DNA of 64,000 nucleotides from Niveibacterium umoris (GTDB taxonomy: Bacteria > Pseudomonadota > Gammaproteobacteria > Burkholderiales > Rhodocyclaceae): positions 868,001 to 932,000 of the forward strand of contig NZ_JACIET010000002.1 of NCBI RefSeq assembly GCF_014197015.1, written 5' to 3'. How positions within the stretch are numbered: position 1 is the stretch's first letter; the number at the start of each line of letters is the position of its first letter. The notes under the pieces were generated by a model. It had not been told where the DNA came from. It saw nothing but the letters and a program-made list of their open reading frames with translations, and did not search any database. The position numbers and the translations under genes were made by a program. Positions 1 to 8,759 of the stretch are shown here, in pieces.

Positions 1-721
1 GCACCTGCTGCCACGCTTCGTCGTCGGTCAAGGGCGTTGTCGCCAGCACCGCCACCCGGTCGTGAGGCGTGGTCACTTCCTTGAAATCGACGCTGAGGTC
101 CTGATCCTTTAGGTGTGCGACGCCGAAAGGCGCTTTGCGCACGACGTACGCGAGACGCGAGGCGCAGTGCGCATACAGCCGGCGTCCGTCCGAGAGCAGG
201 AAATTGAACTCGCCGTGCCGGCCGATGCTGGCAGCCAGCTCGCGCAGCGCGTGGTACAGCACCTGCGCTTCTGGTTCGCCAGCCGGGAAACGGCTGCGCA
301 GGCTTTGCAATATCCAGCAGAACGCGCGCTCGCTGTCGGTCGCGCCGACCGGCAGCACGCTACCGTCGAACGGTGGCGAAAAATCGCGCAGATGGCCGTT
401 GTGCGCGAAGATCCAGTAGCGGCCCCACAACTCGCGCTGGAACGGGTGCGTGTTCTCAAGACCGACCGCGCCGCGAGTGGCCTTGCGGATGTGCGCGATG
501 ACGTTCTTCGAGCGGATCGGGTAGCTGCGTACCAGCGACGCAATCGGCGATTCCACCGTTGCCTGCGCGTCGAGGAAGACACGCACGCCACAGCCGTCAA
601 AAAAGGCAATACCCCACCCATCGCGATGGTGGTCGGTCAGACCGCCTCGCGCCTGGAAGCCAGTGAACGAAAAGCAGATGTCCGTTGGCGTATTGCAGTT
701 CATGCCAAGCAGCTGGCACAT
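1..721 (-). CDS. class II glutamine amidotransferase (YafJ-like), C-terminus beyond window
   Basis: The protein begins MCQLLGMNC, so after Met removal Cys2 would be the N-terminal nucleophile typical of class II (Ntn) glutamine amidotransferases. It continues with RGGLTDHHRDGWGIAFF (about residues 22-38), AHIRKATRG and FAHNGHL, which match the conserved blocks of the YafJ/Gn-AT_II family. About 240 residues are visible, and the reading frame runs open off the left edge, so the 3' end is missing. The family hydrolyses glutamine, but the acceptor substrate is unknown in most members, and no synthase domain is visible here. The start is fixed by the need for Cys at position 2. It is the last gene of the minus-strand ubi side but is separated from ubiT by about 320 bases, so it is probably transcribed independently. 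Confidence 0.9.
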   Translation of the reverse strand, partial: MCQLLGMNCNTPTDICFSFTGFQARGGLTDHHRDGWGIAFFDGCGVRVFLDAQATVESPIASLVRSYPIRSKNVIAHIRKATRGAVGLENTHPFQRELWGRYWIFAHNGHLRDFSPPFDGSVLPVGATDSERAFCWILQSLRSRFPAGEPEAQVLYHALRELAASIGRHGEFNFLLSDGRRLYAHCASRLAYVVRKAPFGVAHLKDQDLSVDFKEVTTPHDRVAVLATTPLTDDEAWQQV

Positions 722-1039
722 CGGGGTCCCGCCTTCGTGCAAGAAACGTTATCGGGCGAGGCGAACGAATGCACAGCGTTGCCCGGCCGCAGTGCGGATG
801 ATGCCTGATCGGAGAGTGCCGTGCCGGGGGACTTGCGTCGGTGAACTGCGTCACGTCGACACAGGGATTAACATTCCGCAAACCCGCGCCGGGCTTGGGT
901 TTGAGCATGACAAGCGAATGCCCCCGGCGGGCGCGGCGGTGCGTGCGATGCGTCAGGCCGAACGGGCGCGAATCGATCGCGTGTGCCGGGCCGCTGGGCG
1001 ATGCCTCGTTCACCGGCCATTGCAGGCCGGTGAGCGCGT
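722..1039. other. intergenic stretch between ubiT and the amidotransferase
   Basis: No convincing gene is present on either strand. The open frames here have arginine- and proline-rich compositions typical of shadow frames and no family-like motifs. It must contain the amidotransferase promoter on the minus strand and the end of the ubi transcript, but the only structure I can point to is the hairpin at 1011-1032. Confidence 0.5.
1011..1032 (-). terminator. hairpin just downstream of ubiT
   Basis: CACCGGCC, a 6-base loop, then GGCCGGTG forms a perfect 8-bp GC-rich hairpin starting 8 bases after the ubiT stop on the minus strand. There is no U-run after it, so it may act as a 3' stabiliser or a Rho-linked end rather than a classical intrinsic terminator. 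Confidence 0.4.
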
Positions 1040-1465
1040 TCAGTGCGGACGCAGGCGGTCGAGGAAGGCGGGCAGTTCGAGGGCGTCGAGGTGGTTCTTC
1101 AGTTCCAGCCCGAGTTCCGTGTCGCCTTCGATCTTCAGGCGGCGCTGGAAGAACAGCGTGTCGGGGTCTTCTTCGCGCAGTGCGATCTTCAGGTAGTCCG
1201 CCGCGCGGGCAGCGAAACGCACTTCCGCTGCGCTGCCGACCGGGCGGAAGCGACCGGCCGCAGCGGTGAAGGTGACGCCAGCGCCCAGATCCTCGACCTC
1301 GATTCGCACCGTGCGGCCTTCGAGGAACGCCCAGTCGCCGGCGAGCTTGCCGGCGCGTTTGGCGAAGTTCAAAGCGGTCGTGAAGGCGAATGCCGCTGGT
1401 GCTTCAGGCAGGTGGCGAGCGATTGCCGCGAACGGGGCGGGCAGGGTGAAGTCAGGCAAGGGCAT
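1040..1465 (-). CDS. ubiT: UbiT, SCP2-domain factor for O2-independent ubiquinone synthesis
   Basis: A 141-residue single SCP2 (sterol carrier protein-like) domain beginning MPLPDFTLP. UbiT is the lipid-binding accessory protein that works with UbiU and UbiV when the hydroxylations of ubiquinone synthesis run without oxygen; it is cytoplasmic or membrane-associated. The family tie comes from the SCP2 pattern ([14 protein letters not shown], then a C-terminal [19 protein letters not shown]) and from its position as the third gene of a ubiU-ubiV-ubiT operon. Its start overlaps the end of ubiV by 14 bases, which implies translational coupling. Upstream in-frame codons encode only shadow sequence, so the start at MPLPDF is well supported. 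Confidence 0.85.
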   Translation of the reverse strand: MPLPDFTLPAPFAAIARHLPEAPAAFAFTTALNFAKRAGKLAGDWAFLEGRTVRIEVEDLGAGVTFTAAAGRFRPVGSAAEVRFAARAADYLKIALREEDPDTLFFQRRLKIEGDTELGLELKNHLDALELPAFLDRLRPH

Positions 1466-2339
1466 CGTGTTGTTCCATTTGGATTCCGGGCACGCCGCGC
1501 CAGTAACCGTCGCAGGTGGTGGTGGGCGCCAGCTTGGTGGCATCCGGGGGTGTCTGGCCCGCGAGTTCGGCGCGGAAGTGCTTGATGAGTGCTTCGGTGT
1601 GCTGCGCTTGCGGGCTGATGCGCAGGCGTTCAACACCGAGGGCTTGCACTTCGGCCAGGTGACCAAGCAAGGAATGACTCGCCGCCGACTGCGTCTGGAT
1701 GCCGTTGATCGCGAGGAAGGGCTGACCTTCGCGGGTGTCGAGTTGCAGGCCGTCCGGGAACTCGAGGCAGCGGAATTCGCAGTCGTCCTTGCGCAGGTTG
1801 AAGTGGCGCGCAGTGAAGCAGCGGGCCGAGAAGGCCAGCGGCAGCCGGCCCCAGGCAAAGAGCTCGGTCTCGATGCCCGCCGGTTTGCCTTCGAGCACCG
1901 TGGCGAGTCGCTCGCGGCTCATCTCGACCGGCGGCACCCAGCGGGTCGCACCGAGTCCGGCGTAGAGCGCAAGCGTATCGGCGTTGTAGATGTTCAGGTG
2001 CGGGCCGGCCACGAAGGGGCCTTTTCCACGCAGGCAGTTCACCGCACCCAGGTCATTCGCTTCGACGAGAAATTCACCGTTCTCGGCGAGGCGGCGCAGC
2101 GTCTTGAGTTCGGATTCCGATTCCAGCAGCGCCTGCGTCGACAGCACGACTTCCTTGCCCGCGGCGGTGAGCGTTTTTGCCAGATCCAGCCAGTCGGCCA
2201 TACGCATCTGCTGGCGGCGGCTACAGACCACTTCGCCAAGGTGGATGGTGTCGACCGGCCATGCGGCCGCTTCGGCGTAGAAGGCCATCACGGTATCGCG
2301 CGGCCAGAAGTAAAGCAGGGGACCAAGAGAGAGCTTCAT
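1452..2339 (-). CDS. ubiV: UbiV, U32-family Fe-S protein for O2-independent ubiquinone synthesis
   Basis: A peptidase-U32-like protein of 295 residues. UbiU and UbiV form a heterodimer, each with a 4Fe-4S cluster, that supports the three ring hydroxylations of ubiquinone synthesis using prephenate rather than O2 as the oxygen donor. Candidate cluster ligands are Cys39 in GEVVCSRR and a later CX12CX3C set around SARCFTAR...DDCEFRC. The start [13 protein letters not shown] is the family start and aligns with E. coli MKYSLGPVLWYWP. An ATG four codons upstream overlaps the ubiU stop as ATGA and is a possible alternative. It lies 8 bases after ubiU and overlaps ubiT. Confidence 0.92.
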   Translation of the reverse strand: MKLSLGPLLYFWPRDTVMAFYAEAAAWPVDTIHLGEVVCSRRQQMRMADWLDLAKTLTAAGKEVVLSTQALLESESELKTLRRLAENGEFLVEANDLGAVNCLRGKGPFVAGPHLNIYNADTLALYAGLGATRWVPPVEMSRERLATVLEGKPAGIETELFAWGRLPLAFSARCFTARHFNLRKDDCEFRCLEFPDGLQLDTREGQPFLAINGIQTQSAASHSLLGHLAEVQALGVERLRISPQAQHTEALIKHFRAELAGQTPPDATKLAPTTTCDGYWRGVPGIQMEQHDALA

Positions 2340-2347
2340 CGAACGAC

Positions 2348-3352
2348 TCATTTCCACGGGCGGCTGTAGGCGCCGAGGGTTTGCTGCTGACCTTCGGCGA
2401 GTTTGCCGAGGCCTGCCTGCCAGGCGGGTTTGACGTGGTAACGCGCGCCTTCGCTGACGGCCGCGTCGATCGCGGCGCGCAGCGTCTTGGTGACTTCCGC
2501 GACATAGGCGGGGCTGCGCTGGCGCCCTTCCACCTTGATCGCCGAGACGCCGATCTTCATCAGATCCGGCAGCATCGCGACGACGTTCAGCGAGGTCGGC
2601 TCTTCCAGTGCGTAGTAGGTCTCGTCATTGACCTCGAAACGGCCCTTGCACAGCGTCGGGTAACCGGCCGGCTCGTCATTGCCGTAGCGGTCGATGAGGA
2701 TGCCGGAGAGGCGAGATTCCATGCCCTGCGGCGTCTGCGCCCAGCGCACCGCCTTGGCCGGCGAGCAGACGCCGGCGGTGTTCGGTGATTCACCGGTGGC
2801 GTAGCTGGACAGCAAACAGCGCCCTTCCACCATCACGCACAGGCTGCCGAAGCCGAACACTTCGATCTCGACTGGGGTGTTCTGGATCACATGCTCCACC
2901 TGCGGCACCGTCAGTACGCGCGGCAGCACGGCGCGCTCGATGCCGAAGAGATCGCGGCACAGGTTGATCGCTTCGTAGTTGGTTGCCGACCCCTGCACCG
3001 AAAGATGGCGTCGCAGGTTCGGATGGGTTTTCGCCGCGTAGTCGAGCAAGGCCGCGTCCGCCAGGATCACCGCGTCGACGCCCCAGTCGGCCGCGGTGTC
3101 CACCGCGCGTCGCCAGGTGGCGGACTGGCCCGCCTGCGGGAAGGTGTTGATTGCCATGAGCACCTTGCGGCCCTTGGCGTGCGCGTAGCGGATGCCCTCA
3201 CGCGCCGCGGCCGCATCGAAATTCAGGCCGGCAAAGTTGCGCGCGTTGGTGGCGTCCTTCAGGCCCATGTAGACGGCGTCGGCGCCGTGGTCGATCGCGG
3301 CCTTGAGCGAAGGCAGGCTGCCGGCGGGGCAGACAAGTTCGGGTTTACGCAA
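2348..3352 (-). CDS. ubiU: UbiU, U32-family Fe-S protein for O2-independent ubiquinone synthesis
   Basis: A 334-residue protein close in length to E. coli UbiU (331) and with its hallmark blocks: [75 protein letters not shown] and [12 protein letters not shown]. Cysteines in the last four blocks are the candidate 4Fe-4S ligands. No ATG exists near the family N-terminus. A TTG (TTG CGT AAA CCC) sits 6 bases after a perfect GGAGG, so I place the start there; the much longer open frame upstream is non-family sequence. It is the first gene of ubiUVT and diverges from the tonB operon across 235 bases. Confidence 0.92.
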   Translation of the reverse strand: MRKPELVCPAGSLPSLKAAIDHGADAVYMGLKDATNARNFAGLNFDAAAAREGIRYAHAKGRKVLMAINTFPQAGQSATWRRAVDTAADWGVDAVILADAALLDYAAKTHPNLRRHLSVQGSATNYEAINLCRDLFGIERAVLPRVLTVPQVEHVIQNTPVEIEVFGFGSLCVMVEGRCLLSSYATGESPNTAGVCSPAKAVRWAQTPQGMESRLSGILIDRYGNDEPAGYPTLCKGRFEVNDETYYALEEPTSLNVVAMLPDLMKIGVSAIKVEGRQRSPAYVAEVTKTLRAAIDAAVSEGARYHVKPAWQAGLGKLAEGQQQTLGAYSRPWK

Positions 3353-3500
3353 GACAGCCCTCCAGAAATGAGCCCGGCGAGGGTATGTCGTGGCCGTCCG
3401 GGGGGCCTTGCGGCGTGTCAAGGCAGCGCCGATCAACGCGATTTGTTGAGCAAACACGAGCGGCACGACTGCGGCGTCAGCCCAGCCACAGGCTCTCGGG

Positions 3501-3537
3501 TTGACGCGATAAGTGCAAATGCGAATAATTCGCGTTT
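3501..3537 (+). promoter_or_regulatory. sigma-70 promoter with overlapping Fur box, tonB operon
   Basis: TTGACG at 3501-3506 and AATAAT at 3524-3529 are separated by 17 bases, a near-consensus promoter. A Fur-box-like sequence overlies the -10 at 3514-3537: TGCAAATGCGAATAATT followed by CGCGTTT, an imperfect palindrome around GCGAATAATTCGC that resembles the classic AATGAGAATAATTCTCATT form. Iron-loaded Fur bound here would occlude the -10. It lies 50 bases before the tonB start. Confidence 0.8.
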
Positions 3538-3587
3538 CGAAAGCGGGCTCGACGCAGTCGTGCCCGCGTTTTCTTGAGCCCCACACC

Positions 3588-4241
3588 ATGCAATTCGCCC
3601 TGCCGGTGCCGACACACCGATTCTGGATTCCGATCGCTGCGATCCTTGCCCATGCGCTGGTGCTCTGGGTATTCGTGGTGACGCGTGCGCCGTCCGTGAC
3701 GATGCCGCGCATCGCGTCAATGTCGGTATCGGTCGCCATGGCACCGGCGCCGCAGGCGGAGCCCGCGCCGGTTACGCCGCCGAAGCCCTTGCCGCAGACG
3801 AACACGCGACCGACGAGCCAGCCGCAACCGCGCCCGGTGCGTGAGACCGTCGTCAGCGCACCGGCCAGCAGCGTGGCAAGCAACGATGCGCCGGCTGTGC
3901 CGGTGGCCGCGCCCGCGTCGCCACCCGCCGGCGGCGAGGCCAGCGCGGAGCCGGCGCCGGTCAGCGCGCCGCGCTTTGATGCCGACTACCTGCAGAACCC
4001 GCGCCCGGACTATCCCTCGCTCTCGCGCCGACTCGGCGAGCAAGGCCGCGTCGTGCTGCGCGTGCGGGTCGAGCCGAGTGGCGCCGCAAGCCAGGTGGAA
4101 CTGCAACGCAGCAGCGGCTTCAGCCGGCTCGACGAAGCGGCGCTGCAAGCGGTGCGCCGCTGGAAATTCGTACCCGCCCGCCGCGGTAGCGAAGCGATCG
4201 CCGAATGGGTGCTGGTGCCCATTCCTTTCATCCTGCATTGA
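3588..4241 (+). CDS. tonB: TonB energy-transducing protein
   Basis: 217 residues: a short cytoplasmic N-terminus, one membrane anchor (about residues 10-30, FWIPIAAILAHALVLWVFVV), a long Pro/Ala/Gln-rich periplasmic spacer (about 50-125), and a C-terminal TonB domain with YPSLSRRLGEQGRVVLRVRV and a terminal AVRRWKFVPARRG. TonB carries proton-motive energy from ExbB/ExbD to outer-membrane receptors. ATG at 3588 is chosen because the upstream in-frame ATG at 3513 lies inside the promoter and Fur box. It is first in a Fur-controlled tonB-exbB-exbD-receptor-piuC run. Confidence 0.93.
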   Translation: MQFALPVPTHRFWIPIAAILAHALVLWVFVVTRAPSVTMPRIASMSVSVAMAPAPQAEPAPVTPPKPLPQTNTRPTSQPQPRPVRETVVSAPASSVASNDAPAVPVAAPASPPAGGEASAEPAPVSAPRFDADYLQNPRPDYPSLSRRLGEQGRVVLRVRVEPSGAASQVELQRSSGFSRLDEAALQAVRRWKFVPARRGSEAIAEWVLVPIPFILH

Positions 4242-4292
4242 CCCGCGACGGCGGCATACGACCGCCTTCGCCCATTTTGACTGGAGCCCATC

Positions 4293-5057
4293 TTGGAAGC
4301 CCTCGCCAACCTCAGCCCCCTGATTGCCCAAGCCGACGGCGTGATCCGTGGCACTTTCGTGATCTTGCTGGCGGCCAGCATCGGTAGCTGGACGCTGATC
4401 CTCACGCGTCTTGTGACTGGTGTCCGCCAGCGCCGCGCGAGCCGCGGTTTTCTGACGCACTTCTGGCAGGCCGCGTCGATCGAGGAGATCGCGCAGTGGC
4501 TGCGCGGCCGTGGCGTGACCGACCCGTTCTCGCATCTGGTGCACCACGGCTTCAACGCGGTGGATACCCTGCGCACCCGTGGCCGTGAAGTTGCCGGCGT
4601 GATTGCGTCGGCGAGCCCGGACGAATTCCTCACCCGTGCGCTGCGCCGTGCGATCGAGCAGGACCGTACGCGGCTCGAGAACGGCCTTACCTTCCTTGCC
4701 TCGGTGGCATCGATCGCGCCCTTCGTCGGCCTCTTCGGCACCGTGTGGGGCATCTACCACGCGCTGTCGGCGATCAGCGCGGCGGGCACCAATACCCTTG
4801 AGGCGGTCGCCGGCCCCGTTGGCGAGGCGTTGATCATGACGGGTGTGGGGCTCGCGGTCGCGATTCCGGCGGCGCTGGCTTACAACCTGATCGCGCGTGA
4901 GAACGCGAAGACGCTCTCGCAGCTCAACGCCTTCGCGTACGACGTGTTCGCCTTCCTGTCGACCGGTGTGAAGACCGATCTTGGCAGCCAGGATGCGCGC
5001 CAGACCGGCGAGCGTGTGATGAGCCTGGCGGCGCGCACGCGCGGCCAGGTGGCCTGA
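4293..5057 (+). CDS. exbB: ExbB, MotA/TolQ/ExbB proton-channel subunit
   Basis: 254 residues with a hydrophobic first segment (residues 18-36), a cytoplasmic loop, and the paired C-terminal membrane helices carrying SVASIAPFVGLFGTVWGIY and GPVGEALIMTGVGLAVAIPA, the conserved blocks of the family. It forms the inner-membrane channel with ExbD that energises TonB. The start codon is TTG at 4293, supported by GGAG 6 bases upstream and by the absence of any nearby ATG. It follows tonB by 51 bases. Confidence 0.93.
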   Translation: MEALANLSPLIAQADGVIRGTFVILLAASIGSWTLILTRLVTGVRQRRASRGFLTHFWQAASIEEIAQWLRGRGVTDPFSHLVHHGFNAVDTLRTRGREVAGVIASASPDEFLTRALRRAIEQDRTRLENGLTFLASVASIAPFVGLFGTVWGIYHALSAISAAGTNTLEAVAGPVGEALIMTGVGLAVAIPAALAYNLIARENAKTLSQLNAFAYDVFAFLSTGVKTDLGSQDARQTGERVMSLAARTRGQVA

Positions 5058-5068
5058 GGTCGCCCGCC

Positions 5069-5488
5069 ATGGCATTCGGGAGTTTCGAATCCGAAGTCGG
5101 CGCGCCGCGCGCCGAAATCAACATGGTGCCGCTGATCGACGTGATGCTGGTGTTGCTGGTGATCTTCATGGTCACCGCCTCGGTGTCGCAGGCGGTGAAG
5201 CTGCAACTGCCGCGCGCCAGCACCGCACCGATGCAGACGCCACCGGATCCGCTTCGCATCGCGATCGATGCCGCGCGCCAGCCGCACTGGAACGGCGAGC
5301 CGATCACCCGCGAGGCACTTACAGAGCGGCTGACGACGCTCGGCCGCGACAAGCCGGAGAGCGAGATCCAGTTGCTGGCCGATGAGAGCGTGCCCTACGG
5401 CGATGTCGCCAAGCTGATCGCCGACGCGGCGCAGGCGGGGCTCACCCGCATCCAGTTCGTTACCAAACCCGACGCAATCCGCCACTAA
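5069..5488 (+). CDS. exbD: ExbD, TonB-complex channel subunit
   Basis: 139 residues: a short cytoplasmic tail ending EINMVPLIDVMLVLLVIFMV, where the membrane Asp (in LIDVML) is the proton-carrying residue of the family, then a periplasmic domain of about 95 residues. Start ATG at 5069 lies 11 bases after exbB, so the two are cotranscribed. Confidence 0.94.
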   Translation: MAFGSFESEVGAPRAEINMVPLIDVMLVLLVIFMVTASVSQAVKLQLPRASTAPMQTPPDPLRIAIDAARQPHWNGEPITREALTERLTTLGRDKPESEIQLLADESVPYGDVAKLIADAAQAGLTRIQFVTKPDAIRH

Positions 5489-5525
5489 GTGCGGAAGCGC
5501 CAACCCCAACCCCACGGAGTCACTT

Positions 5526-7679
5526 GTGAGCATCAAGAGTCGAAAGAAACCGCTTGCGTCACTGATCGCGGCAAGCCTGCTCGCGGCGCAGGGCGCGCAT
5601 GCGCAGCGCAGCAACGAGCCCGCCGAGAACACGCTGAAGGAAGTGCCGGTCGAGGCCACGCGCGAGGTGCCGGACGCACCGCGCCAGACCTACCAGCCGG
5701 GCACGACAACGATCGGCAAGACCAAGCAGTTGCCGCATGAAATTCCCAACACTTACAGCGCCGTGCCCGAGCAGCTGACCCGCGACCGCGGGCAGGACAC
5801 GATGCGCGAGGCGCTGTCGAACGTCGCCGGCATCACCTTCAACGCCGGCGAGGGCGGCCGCATCGGCGACAACATGAACATCCGCGGCTTCTCGGCGGCG
5901 AACGACATCTACATCGATGGCATCAAGGATGTCGGCCAGTACAACCGCGATCTGTTCAACACCGACGAGGTCGAGGTGCTCAAGGGCGGCGCATCGATGC
6001 TGTTCGGGCGGGGCACCACCGGCGGCGTGATCAACCAGGTCAGCAAGCAGGCCTACCTCGATAATCAGGGGCGCGTCTCCGCCACGCTGGGCTTCGACAA
6101 CTACCAGCGCATCGTTGCCGATGTGAACCGTGTCATCGCCGACGACGCGGCTGTCCGCATCAACGCGATGTACACCGGTGGCGAACCGGGGCGCGAAGGG
6201 CCCACGACCGAGCGCAAGGGCATCGCTCCGAGCGTGCGCTGGGGCATCGGCAGCGCCAACGAGTTCGATGTCGCCTACTATCACCTCGACTATGACGACA
6301 ACCCGGACTACGGCTTTCGCTGGCGTAATGGTCGCCCGGTCGATGAGGCGGCGCAGAAGTGGTACGGACTGAGGCAGGACACGCAGCGCGATTCCGCCGA
6401 CATCGGCACGCTCAGGTGGACGCACCGTTTCGACGGCCAGCGCCAGCTGCGCACGGTCGCGCGCTACGGCGAATACAAGCGCGACCTGTGGGCCACCACG
6501 GCGGGCGTCAACAGCGGCAACGGTACCGGCCAGTGGCCGCTGAACGCGCCGATCACCGACGCGACGCCGGTGGTGCGCGGCAACCAGACACGCGGCGGCG
6601 AGTACGCGCAGCGCTTCCTGCAGTCCGACTATACCGCCGACGAATTCGTCTTCGGCATGCAGCACCAGATTGCCGCCGGTATCGAGATCGGGCGCGAGTC
6701 CGATGCGCGCTGGAGCTACACCGGCGCCGGCACGAAGCCTGCCGCCACGATTGGTGATGCGCGCAACGACGCGGCCGTCATCGACAAGCGGGTGCGTGCG
6801 AATCCGAACAGCTTTGACGCCGAGAGCCTCGCCTTCTATGCGCAGGACCTTGTCGGCTTCGCCGCACACTGGAAGCTGCTCATTGGCGCCCGCCATGACG
6901 ACTTCAGTGGCCGCTATGTGCGTACCCCCAGCGCGGCGGACCCGAACCCGATCTATGAACGCAGCGACGGGAAGTGGAGCTACCGCACGGGTCTGCTGTT
7001 CCAGCCGGACGATTTCACCACTTACTACCTGAGCGCCGGCAGTGCGTTCGCAACCTCCGGTGACCTCTACCAGTTCGACGCACGGTCGGCCAATACACCG
7101 CCGGAAGAGAGCCGCAACATCGAGCTCGGTGCGAAGTGGGTGCTGTTTGATGGCGCAGGCAACCTGTCTGCTGCTGTTTTCCGGACCGAGAAGTACCACG
7201 AGCGCAACACCGATGTGGAATCGGCCAGCCAGACGAACTACCTGCTCTCGGGCAAGCGGCACACGAACGGGGTGGAAGTGTCCTTCGCCGGCGCCTTGGC
7301 GACGGGCTGGCAGGTCTACGGCAGCTACACCTACATGAACGCGCTCATCGACGCAGGGGCGGCGTCGCAGGTCGGCCAGGTGCCGGGCAACACGCCGCGT
7401 CATTCCGGCAGCCTGTGGACCACTTACGCATGGCGTGCGTGGAAGGTCGGCACCGGGGTGCAGGGCATGAGCGGCCGCACGCCGCCGGAGAACTACACCA
7501 ACCGGGCGCCGGGTTACGCGCGCTGGGACGCGATGGCCGAATACAACTGGCAGCGCTACACGTTGCGGGTGAACTTCGACAACCTGCTCGACAAGCTTTA
7601 CTACGACGGGCTGTATCGCGGCCATGTGGTGCCGGGCGTCGGCCGTTCCGGCTCGGTCACGCTCGACATCAACTTCTGA
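5526..7679 (+). CDS. TonB-dependent siderophore receptor (Fiu/catecholate-type)
   Basis: 717 residues with a signal peptide (AASLLAAQGAHA), a plug domain (about 70-175: DTMREALSNVAGITFNAGE, NIRGFSAANDIYIDGIKD, VLKGGASMLFGRGTTGG), and a beta-barrel ending in a C-terminal Phe (VTLDINF), as needed for outer-membrane insertion. The plug sequence resembles catecholate receptors such as Fiu, and the next gene is piuC, Fiu's partner in enterobacteria and PiuA's in pseudomonads. The ligand is therefore probably a monomeric catechol-iron complex, which is inference. The start is GTG at 5526, preceded by a weak ribosome-binding site (ACGGAG) about 10 bases upstream. It follows exbD by 37 bases. Confidence 0.9.
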   Translation: MSIKSRKKPLASLIAASLLAAQGAHAQRSNEPAENTLKEVPVEATREVPDAPRQTYQPGTTTIGKTKQLPHEIPNTYSAVPEQLTRDRGQDTMREALSNVAGITFNAGEGGRIGDNMNIRGFSAANDIYIDGIKDVGQYNRDLFNTDEVEVLKGGASMLFGRGTTGGVINQVSKQAYLDNQGRVSATLGFDNYQRIVADVNRVIADDAAVRINAMYTGGEPGREGPTTERKGIAPSVRWGIGSANEFDVAYYHLDYDDNPDYGFRWRNGRPVDEAAQKWYGLRQDTQRDSADIGTLRWTHRFDGQRQLRTVARYGEYKRDLWATTAGVNSGNGTGQWPLNAPITDATPVVRGNQTRGGEYAQRFLQSDYTADEFVFGMQHQIAAGIEIGRESDARWSYTGAGTKPAATIGDARNDAAVIDKRVRANPNSFDAESLAFYAQDLVGFAAHWKLLIGARHDDFSGRYVRTPSAADPNPIYERSDGKWSYRTGLLFQPDDFTTYYLSAGSAFATSGDLYQFDARSANTPPEESRNIELGAKWVLFDGAGNLSAAVFRTEKYHERNTDVESASQTNYLLSGKRHTNGVEVSFAGALATGWQVYGSYTYMNALIDAGAASQVGQVPGNTPRHSGSLWTTYAWRAWKVGTGVQGMSGRTPPENYTNRAPGYARWDAMAEYNWQRYTLRVNFDNLLDKLYYDGLYRGHVVPGVGRSGSVTLDINF

Positions 7680-7731
7680 CAAATCGGCGGCCGCCCTGTA
7701 GAGGGTGGTCGCCGCCACCGGATCACACACC

Positions 7732-8415
7732 ATGCTGATAGAAGTCCCTTCGGTCCTCGACGCCGACGAACTCAGGCGCCTGCGCCACTTGCTCGAGGCG
7801 GCCGACTGGGCCGACGGGCGTGTCACGGCCGGCAGCCAGAGCGCGCAGGTCAAGCGCAACCGGCAGTTGCCGGAATCATCCCCGGTCATCGCCGAGGCGC
7901 GCGAGATCGTGCTGGCCGCGCTGTCGCGCAACGCGATGTTCTTCTCCGCCGCACTGCCGGCCCAGATGTATCCGCCGCTGTTCAACCGATACGGCGGCGG
8001 CGAGCATTTCGGCGCCCACGTCGACAATGCGGTGCGCAGGTTGCCGGGGGGTGGCGGACGCCCGGTGCGCACCGACGTCTCGGCCACGCTGTTTCTTGCC
8101 GAGCCGGATAGCTACGACGGCGGCGAACTGGTGGTGGAAGACACCTACGGCGAACATGAAGTGAAGCTCGCCGCGGGCAGCCTGGTGCTCTACCCCTCGA
8201 CCAGCCTGCACCGGGTCGAGCCTGTGACGCGCGGTGAGCGCGTGGCCTGCTTCATGTGGCTGCAGAGCATGGTGCGTGAAGACAGCCGGCGTGCACTGCT
8301 GTTCGAGATGGATCTGGCGATCACGCAACTGCGTCAGCAGCATGGCGAGACGCGCGAACTGGTGCGCCTTACCGGCAGCTACCACAACCTATTGCGGATG
8401 TGGGCCGAAGTCTAG
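7732..8415 (+). CDS. piuC: PKHD-type Fe(II)/2-oxoglutarate hydroxylase PiuC/YbiX
   Basis: 227 residues, the usual family length. The iron triad is visible as His96-x-Asp98 (in FGAHVDNAV) and His160 (in STSLHRVEP), within a double-stranded beta-helix. YbiX/PiuC proteins are encoded next to catecholate receptors and appear to support siderophore-iron use; their exact substrate is not settled. The ORF is open from 7705, but ATG at 7732 matches the E. coli YbiX start (MMYHIPGVL versus MLIEVPSVL). It lies 52 bases after the receptor, across an imperfect GC hairpin (7686-7716) that might attenuate read-through. The stop codon abuts the repeat element at 8414. Confidence 0.93.
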   Translation: MLIEVPSVLDADELRRLRHLLEAADWADGRVTAGSQSAQVKRNRQLPESSPVIAEAREIVLAALSRNAMFFSAALPAQMYPPLFNRYGGGEHFGAHVDNAVRRLPGGGGRPVRTDVSATLFLAEPDSYDGGELVVEDTYGEHEVKLAAGSLVLYPSTSLHRVEPVTRGERVACFMWLQSMVREDSRRALLFEMDLAITQLRQQHGETRELVRLTGSYHNLLRMWAEV

Positions 8416-8560
8416 GGAAGGCCTGACTAAGTGGCTGCGATGGCGCATCGCTGCGTTGCGGCGTGCTCGCTTCCGCGCCTATCCATCTGATATGTCTTGG
8501 TCGCTGCGCGCGCCGCGCCTTGCGCTGCATCCCTCTCGCTCACTTATTCAGACCTTCCCT
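8414..8560. repeat. 147-bp MITE-like element with 20-bp terminal inverted repeats
   Basis: The left end AGGGAAGGCCTGACTAAGTG (8414-8433) and the right end, read on the minus strand, AGGGAAGGTCTGAATAAGTG (8560-8541) agree at 18 of 20 positions. The interior shows further partial self-complementarity (GCATCGCTGCGTTGCGGCG against the complement of CGCCGCGCCTTGCGCTGC), so the whole unit could fold into one long hairpin. It codes for nothing. The left end begins within the piuC stop codon. It is too long for a terminator and looks like a non-autonomous dispersed element, but I cannot see a second copy in this window. Confidence 0.6.
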
Positions 8561-8671
8561 CGGCGCGGAGCGCGGCAAACCAGCCGCGCTGGCATCGCGG
8601 AACTGACACGGCCGTGCTGAATCGGCGGCGCACGCGTGTCGCGCGCGTTCGAAGCCAAGGCGGCTTGCCAT

Positions 8672-8700
8672 GAAAAAAGGGGGCCGGCTGTGCCCCCTTC
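8672..8700 (-). terminator. intrinsic terminator of the PsiF-repeat gene
   Basis: On the minus strand GAAGGGGGC, a short loop, then GCCCCCTTTTTTC forms a strong GC stem followed by a run of six T. It lies 60 bases after the stop at 8760. Only the minus-strand orientation has the U-run. Confidence 0.8.
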
Positions 8701-8759
8701 TGGTTCTGGTGCGAAAGCTTGCGCCGCCGTGTGACGGCGCTATCGTGCAGCGCAGCCGT

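Noticed and set aside
109-808. Open frames on both strands at the left edge
   Set aside because: They overlap the class II amidotransferase in other frames; only that frame has conserved motifs.
3440-3470. Possible FNR site between ubiU and tonB
   Set aside because: TCAAC and GTTGA form an inverted repeat, but in the wrong orientation for the TTGAT-N4-ATCAA consensus.
7686-7716. GC-rich imperfect hairpin between the receptor and piuC
   Set aside because: Stem is interrupted and there is no T-run; at most a weak attenuator, so not listed as a terminator.
5559-8087. 842-codon open frame antisense to the TonB receptor and piuC
   Set aside because: Its composition (Val/Arg/Ala/His-rich, no motifs) is the mirror of GC-rich coding sequence, and the plus strand encodes clear families.
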